Source: an uncultured Pirellulaceae bacterium
GTDB taxonomy: Bacteria > Planctomycetota > Planctomycetia > Pirellulales > Pirellulaceae
Assembly: GCA_947258905.1 (NCBI GenBank)
Contig: CAMYKF010000330.1
Coordinates: 1-20,395 of the forward strand
Length of the DNA: 20,395 nucleotides
Direction: 5' to 3'
Shown: positions 15,764-20,395 of the stretch, in pieces
Layout of the letters: the number at the start of each line of letters is the position of its first letter
How positions within the stretch are numbered: position 1 is the first letter of the stretch
Made by a program: the position numbers and the translations under genes
Notes under the pieces: generated by a model
Databases searched by the model: none
What the model was told of the DNA's origin: nothing
Seen by the model: only the letters and a program-made list of their open reading frames with translations

Positions 15764-16450
15764 TCAACGCCTATCGACGCTGATCTCTTCGCGCCTGTCG
15801 TCATATGCCCTCATGGGTGGAGACCAGCCAATAGACTGCAGGACAATCGTCAGGGAAACACAGGCAAGGACTACAATCGCCACGATGGTCCAGATACGTT
15901 TTAGCGGCGTTCCCTTGTCAGCGGCCCCAAGAACGGCACCAGCAAGTCCCAACTCAAGTGACTGGCCGAGCCACCAGCCAAACAGCAACGGTAACTCGAT
16001 CGTGCTAATCGAATAGAGTCCAAGTACCAAAGCGCCCCAAACGACGAAGCCTGCACTGGCCCCCAATCGGAATCCGCCGCCGGCACTGCGAACATTCAGT
16101 TGCCGTAGCAACCAGTACAAACCAGCAATGAGCATCAGGAACGCCAGATATCCCAACGGGATTCGGCGAAACGCTTCCTGGGGTTCCAGCAGGAAACGGT
16201 TTGGCTTGACGTAATGACTTGCCAGCAACCCTCCATGCAACAGAAAATCAACACCTAAAGACAACACCCATGCCGCTGCCAGCGATAGCAGCATTCGTGC
16301 AACCGTTGATTTTTCTGCAACGGACTGATTAAGTTCAGTTGGTCGTTCGGGCACGGCCGCCTCGCTCAATGGGCCAGATACCTGCTCGATTATCCTGACG
16401 AAAAATGGAAGTTGTGTCCAGGAATTGGGTTCTTCGCCAGACTTCTTCAT
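15764..16450 (-). CDS. uncharacterised five-helix membrane protein
   Basis: A 228-residue protein starting at ATG 16450. About 50 polar N-terminal residues precede five hydrophobic segments at roughly 52-75, 96-117, 126-150, 152-177 and 186-206. Conserved-looking stretches are DFLLHGGLLASHY, RRIPLGYLAFLM and LYSISTIELPLLFGWWLGQ; the buried His in the first helix end and the GWWLGQ turn are distinctive. The C-terminus is charged (AYDDRREEISVDRR). I do not recognise the family with confidence. It is divergent from the broken oxidoreductase gene (68-bp gap) and lies 247 bp upstream of the antiporter on the same strand, so shared transcription with the antiporter is possible but unproven. No clear ribosome-binding site is seen. 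Confidence 0.72.
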   Translation of the reverse strand: MKKSGEEPNSWTQLPFFVRIIEQVSGPLSEAAVPERPTELNQSVAEKSTVARMLLSLAAAWVLSLGVDFLLHGGLLASHYVKPNRFLLEPQEAFRRIPLGYLAFLMLIAGLYWLLRQLNVRSAGGGFRLGASAGFVVWGALVLGLYSISTIELPLLFGWWLGQSLELGLAGAVLGAADKGTPLKRIWTIVAIVVLACVSLTIVLQSIGWSPPMRAYDDRREEISVDRR

Positions 16451-16518
16451 TGGGTATGATGTTCAGACGAACAACAACCCAAATATGGAATTGGACGTAG
16501 CGCCACATCAAAAGGAAA

Positions 16519-17765
16519 ATGGTTCATCAGCCTCACCCACTCAATCCCAATCCGCATGACCACGGCACGATTGATCTGACGCAATATGGTGCTCCGTACA
16601 ATGTCAATTCGGCAAATGTTTCGGCATCCAGCGTGCGGCCCAATTACGACGTTTGCGTAATCGGTGGTGGAATTCACGGAGTGGGGGTCGCACAGGCTTG
16701 GCCGAGGGCACATCCAGCCGCAGCAGCAAGTTGATTCACGGTGGCTTGCGATATCTGGAGCAGTTCCAGATCGGTCTGGTTTGGGAGAGTCTCCGCGAGC
16801 GAGAGCTCCTGTTCCGCATCGCGCCTGATCTGGTAAAGCGGCAGAAATTTTTTATTCCCGTGTATGGCAGGACCTCCCGCGGTCCGCGGGTTATCAAGGC
16901 CGGCTTGCTGATGTACGCCGTTTTGGCAGGTGGACGCAAAAACACCTGGTTCAAGACGGTTCCCAAATCCGAATGGGATCAGCTTGACGGTTTGAATCAA
17001 GCGGGAATCAAACGTGTATTGCAATACGTTGACGGGCAAACGGACGATGCCGGACTGACTCGCGCCATCATGCAGTCAGCCCAGGATCTTGGGGCAGACC
17101 TGTTTTACCCAGCCCGCTTTGTTTCAGCCGAAATTGGCAATGATGAAGTTAAAGTTGCGTTTCAGCTTGCCGGGAATTCATTAGCCACCCGCGTCAAGGC
17201 GGTCGTCAATGCGGCAGGGCCATGGGCCAATCAGGTACTCGGTCACTTCAAGCCAAAGGTGGAACCCCTGGCTGTGGAAAATGTTCAGGGTACTCACGTT
17301 GAATTTCCTGGAGTCATCACACGCGGCTGCTATTACGTCGAGGCCGAAGACAAGCGGGTGGTGTTTGTCATGCCATGGCAGGACCGCACCATGGTGGGCA
17401 CCACCGAAGCGCCTTTCCAGGGCAATCCCGATGAAGTGACACCCCTGGATAGCGAAGTACAGTATTTGCGGGACACTTACCAAAAACACTTTCCGGATCG
17501 TGACCACACGATCCTGAACCAGTGGGCCGGTCTGAGAGTCTTGCCCGTCGCGACCGGTGCAGCATTCAAACGCTCACGCGAAACCCAGTTGCCCGTTGAC
17601 AATCCATCACGCCCCAGGGTGCTTTCGATTTATGGCGGCAAGCTGACCGGATACCGCGCAACGGCACAGAAAATCATGAAGATTCTCTCCCGGACTCTTC
17701 CCAGAGTTACTCCGGTTGCAAAGACCAGCGAATTGCCTCTGGAAGATCCCGGGGCCCTTTCCTGA
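16519..17765 (+). pseudogene. glycerol-3-phosphate dehydrogenase-like FAD oxidoreductase, frame-broken
   Basis: Two frames together encode one GlpD-like protein. From ATG 16519 (AAGGA just upstream) the first frame gives a 45-residue leader and the FAD-binding strand YDVCVIGGGIHGVGVAQA, ending near 16698. The match resumes in another frame from about 16698 with LAEGTSSRSSKLIHGGLRYL and continues to the TGA at 17763-17765. Relative to GlpD, about 15 residues are absent between these points. They include the second strand and the acidic residue that binds the FAD ribose, so the loss is a deletion of roughly 45 nt that is not a multiple of three. Downstream motifs (VFVMPWQDRTMVGTTE, WAGLRVLPV) are well preserved. 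The C-terminal DAO_C domain of long GlpD proteins is absent, as in short relatives. It is either a recent pseudogene or a sequence error. Confidence 0.8.
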
Positions 17766-17790
17766 AAGTCTCGACCATCGCATCGGTCTT

Positions 17791-18038
17791 TCTTCCTCTG
17801 GCCTAATCCCTCTTCCCTCACGCCTGCAGACGTACCGCTAATCGACACTGATCAACGCTGATTCCCGGCAGGAGGTCATTAGCGTTCATCAGCGGTTCCT
17901 GACCGGCGCGGGTTGCGAGGAAGCACACCACGGAGACACGGAGTTAGTACTGATTTGTTTTGCTCCGCGTCTCGGTGGTGTTAATCGTTACCCCGTCTCT
18001 GCCTCTCGCCTAATGCCTCTTCCCTCGCGCCTGCCCAA
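17791..18038. repeat. dispersed intergenic repeat, copy C, with a CACCACGGAG hairpin
   Basis: A pyrimidine-rich module (about 17791-17827) is followed by the ACCGCT...AACGCTGAT / AGCGTTCATCAGCGGT hairpin (17833-17899), again with the 10-nt AATCGACACT bulge. Next is a separate stem, CACCACGGAGACACGGAG (17926-17943) with CTCCGCGTCTCGGTGGTG (17963-17980), 16 of 18 paired with a 19-nt loop. A second pyrimidine-rich module follows (about 17995-18038). The CATCCTGT module of copies A and B is absent. These elements fill most of the 408-bp gap before the hybrid kinase. Confidence 0.7.
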
Positions 18039-18076
18039 GCCTTTTCTACCTCTGCCACCCGAAAATGCGTGTTTGT

Positions 18077-18106
18077 TTGGTACACGTTGTGTTGTCGGTT
18101 TAGAAT
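18077..18106 (+). promoter_or_regulatory. possible sigma70-like promoter of the hybrid kinase
   Basis: TTGGTA (18077-18082) and TAGAAT (18101-18106) are separated by 18 bp and lie about 70 bp before ATG 18174. The deduced leader would contain a GGCGGG...CCCGCC stem (18118-18123 with 18142-18147). The match is modest and planctomycete promoter consensus is poorly defined, so this is a weak call. Confidence 0.25.
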
Positions 18107-18173
18107 CAGCGAATTCCGGCGGGTCTCGGCATCCAGTTGATCCCGCCTCCATTGATTCAAATCACTACGACTC

Positions 18174-20395
18174 ATGAGTCCAGCAAAACGGCTGAACTGG
18201 ATCTTTTTCGGGATTGTGCTGTCGCTGATGCTGCCGGCACTGGGAAGCATCGTCTCGATGGTGTTCTTTCCCGAAACTCGATTCGCCCACTTGCCAATCC
18301 ACTCGCTGATCGAAGCCATGGGCGGACTGATGGCCATCGCGATCGCGGGAATTCTGATTGTTGAGCGCCCGCGGAAAGACTTTTCGGCTCATTACCCGTG
18401 GATGGCCAGCGCGCTGATAGGGATGGGGGTGCTGGATTTGTTTCATGCCGGTGTCCAGGTCGGCACCTCGTTTGTCTGGCTGCACAGCACCGCTACTTTC
18501 ATTGGTGGAGTCCTGTTTGCGCTGGTGTGGCTGGGTTCACGAGGATCCGGTGGCCGCAATCTTCCCTGGCTGGTACTGGCAGCGACGGTCCTTTTCGGCA
18601 TCCTCTCATGCGCATTTTCATCGCGGATACCCACGATGGTGGTTGATGGCCAGTTCACCTTTCTGGCCCGCGCACTCAACATTGGTGGCGGGCTGGGTTT
18701 CCTGGTGGCAGGGGTATTTTTCGTGCGCCGATTCCAGCAGCGTTGTGATCACGAGGACTGGCTGTTCGCCGTGCACACGATCCTGTTCGGTGCCGCCGGA
18801 ATCCTGTTTGAGTTGTCGGCTTTGTGGGACGCTGCATGGTGGTGGTGGCATATTTTGCGAATGGTTGCCTATCTGGCAGCATTGACGTTTGCCATTCGTG
18901 CCTACATGGACGCGGAACGCGAGTTGATAATGGTCAATCGCAAGCTGAATGATTTGAATCGCAATCTCGATCAAACTGTCGAGGAACGCACTGCGGAGCT
19001 GAGCCACGAACGGTTTTTGCTGCAAACCTTGCTGCAATATCTTCCTGACGCCATCTACTTCAAGGACCAGGACGGGAATTACTCGCGGGTCAGTCAATCT
19101 TTCGCCAGTCGTCTCGGAAAAAACCGGGACGATATCATCGGCAAATCCGACGCAGATCTTTTTCCCCACGATTATGCTGCGGATACGCGGGCGGAAGAGG
19201 AATTGTTGATGCGCTCCGGCAAGCCGGTCATCGACAAAGAGGAATTTGTGCCCGGCCCTGGTGAAAAGGAATTGTGGTTTTCCACAACCAGACTGCCGCT
19301 GCCGGATCCCCAGGGGAAAATCGTGGGAACGTTCGGCCTGTCCCACGACATTACCGCGCGGAAAGAGGTGCAGGATGCGCTGATCGCGGCCAAGCAGGCT
19401 GCGGAAAAAGCCAATCAGGCGAAGAGCGATTTCCTCGCGAACATGAGTCACGAGATTCGCACGCCGATGAATGCCATTATCGGAATGACGGAATTGTTGC
19501 TGGACGGCGAGTTGAACACAACGCAACGGGACTACATGAGCACGGTGCTGGAATCCGCGGAGGCCCTGCTGGCCATCATCAACGAGATTCTGGATTTCTC
19601 GAAAATCGAGGCCGGCCAACTGGAACTTGAGACACTGCCACTGGACCTGCGCGAAGAACTGACCGACATGCTGAGGACGCTCGGGAGTCGGGCGTTCAGC
19701 AAAGGACTGGAACTGACGCTGCAGGTTAATCGGGAGGTTCCCGGACGAGTCGTTGGCGACGCCATGCGAATTCGACAGATATTGCTGAACCTGGTAGGAA
19801 ACGCCATCAAGTTCACCGAACAGGGCGAAATCGTTGTCGCCGTGTCGTGTCTGGAAGTGTCGGATCATAACGCCCTGCTGCGTTTCGAAGTTCGGGATAC
19901 CGGGATGGGTATTCCGGAAAGCAAACTCAAGACGATCTTTGCGGCATTCGCCCAGGCGGATACCACAACGACCCGACAGTTTGGAGGTACCGGATTGGGT
20001 TTGACGATCTCGTCGCGACTGGTGGAAGCAATGGGCGGCCAGATCCGCGTGGAAAGCCGTCCGCATGAGGGAAGTACGTTTCAGTTCTCAATCCGGGTCG
20101 GTGTGGCACCGCGTTCCAAATCCGACGAGCTTCCATCACCTGATCTCGACGACCGACCCGTGCTCGTCGTGGATGATAACGCCACGAACCGTGAAGTGCT
20201 GCGGGAAATGTTGTTGTGCTGGGGCATGCGGGTCGGCACCGTGGCGAGCGGGCAGGAAGCGTACGAGTATCTTCGGCAAATTGCCAACGGACCCGCTACC
20301 ATTCCGCTCGTGCTCAGCGATGTCAACATGCCCGAAATGGACGGCTTCATGCTGGCTCGCCGGATTCGCAATCACGACGCGCTGAAAAATACAGT
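18174..20395 (+). CDS. membrane-bound hybrid histidine kinase, 3' end outside window
   Basis: From ATG 18174 the frame stays open to the window end, giving 740 visible residues. Residues 1-245 contain about seven hydrophobic helices, with IHSLIEAMGGLMAI, GVLDLFHAGV and FVWLHSTATF resembling the MASE3 sensor type (tentative). A coiled coil (about 246-280) leads to a PAS domain (about 283-400, ending SHDITARKEV). The HisKA domain has NMSHEIRTPMNAIIG with His426. The ATPase domain has N-box LNLVGNAIKF (538-547), G1 DTGMGIP (575-581) and G2 GGTGLGLTIS (604-613). A receiver begins near 661 (RPVLVVDDNATN), with phospho-acceptor Asp716 in LSDVNMPEMDG. Further receivers or an HPt domain may follow beyond the edge. 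All visible catalytic motifs are intact. No partner gene is in view. Confidence 0.92.
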   Translation, partial: MSPAKRLNWIFFGIVLSLMLPALGSIVSMVFFPETRFAHLPIHSLIEAMGGLMAIAIAGILIVERPRKDFSAHYPWMASALIGMGVLDLFHAGVQVGTSFVWLHSTATFIGGVLFALVWLGSRGSGGRNLPWLVLAATVLFGILSCAFSSRIPTMVVDGQFTFLARALNIGGGLGFLVAGVFFVRRFQQRCDHEDWLFAVHTILFGAAGILFELSALWDAAWWWWHILRMVAYLAALTFAIRAYMDAERELIMVNRKLNDLNRNLDQTVEERTAELSHERFLLQTLLQYLPDAIYFKDQDGNYSRVSQSFASRLGKNRDDIIGKSDADLFPHDYAADTRAEEELLMRSGKPVIDKEEFVPGPGEKELWFSTTRLPLPDPQGKIVGTFGLSHDITARKEVQDALIAAKQAAEKANQAKSDFLANMSHEIRTPMNAIIGMTELLLDGELNTTQRDYMSTVLESAEALLAIINEILDFSKIEAGQLELETLPLDLREELTDMLRTLGSRAFSKGLELTLQVNREVPGRVVGDAMRIRQILLNLVGNAIKFTEQGEIVVAVSCLEVSDHNALLRFEVRDTGMGIPESKLKTIFAAFAQADTTTTRQFGGTGLGLTISSRLVEAMGGQIRVESRPHEGSTFQFSIRVGVAPRSKSDELPSPDLDDRPVLVVDDNATNREVLREMLLCWGMRVGTVASGQEAYEYLRQIANGPATIPLVLSDVNMPEMDGFMLARRIRNHDALKNT

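Noticed and set aside
17773..17794. GACC...GGTC stem followed by TTTCTT after the GlpD-like gene
   Set aside because: Only four base pairs with a large loop; too weak to call a terminator.
18618..20066. 482-codon open frame on the minus strand
   Set aside because: It lies entirely opposite the hybrid kinase, whose motifs are unmistakable; the His/Gln/Arg-rich translation shows no domain and is a codon-bias shadow.

Overview
The window looks like a chromosomal segment of a planctomycete, probably Pirellulaceae-like. The evidence is a DUF1592/DUF1588/DUF1585 cytochrome-type protein next to a Tat-exported DUF1552 protein, a pairing typical of Planctomycetota. Other signs are a sialidase-like Asp-box protein, an EF-hand/Gly-Pro-rich CotH protein, many sensor kinases, weak Shine-Dalgarno sites and long intergenic regions. 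No rRNA, tRNA, CRISPR array, insertion sequence or phage gene was found. All calls come from reading the sequence; no database search was run.

Layout. At 1-2548 (+) lie the 3' part of a DUF1592-type haem protein, its DUF1552 partner, and a tiny membrane-anchored zinc-ribbon protein. Convergent to these is a soluble three-PAS histidine kinase (4659-2725, -) with two tandem 20-bp palindromes upstream. At 5352-7021 (+) are a small two-helix membrane protein, whose start is enclosed by a nested hairpin, and a secreted sialidase-like protein. At 9795-7272 (-) are a secreted CotH-family kinase and a DUF4956 membrane protein. Divergent from them is an OmpR-type regulator/histidine kinase pair (10315-12553, +). 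A 510-bp inverted-repeat-rich region separates the two units. At 15517-12935 (-) is a CPA2-type cation/proton antiporter with two C-terminal RCK (TrkA) modules, preceded by an unrecognised five-helix membrane protein (16450-15764, -). A glycerol-3-phosphate dehydrogenase-like oxidoreductase (16519-17765, +) has a frame break and loses about 15 residues in its FAD-binding fold. The window ends inside a membrane-bound hybrid histidine kinase (18174 onward).

How the parts may work together. The most coherent unit is the CotH + DUF4956 pair facing a two-component system. CotH and the kinase sensor domain both carry Gly/Pro-rich low-complexity stretches, and the shared intergenic region has an inverted 21-nt motif plus a terminator-like stem with an alternative pairing partner. 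I infer a locally regulated cell-surface phosphorylation module. CotH/DUF4956 loci often also carry a VTC-type polyphosphate polymerase; none is visible here.

The larger gaps hold a dispersed repeat family: a hairpin with arms ACCGCT...AACGCTAAT and a 10-nt bulge, a pyrimidine-rich module and a CATCCTGT module. Two copies lie between convergent genes and the third between co-directional genes.
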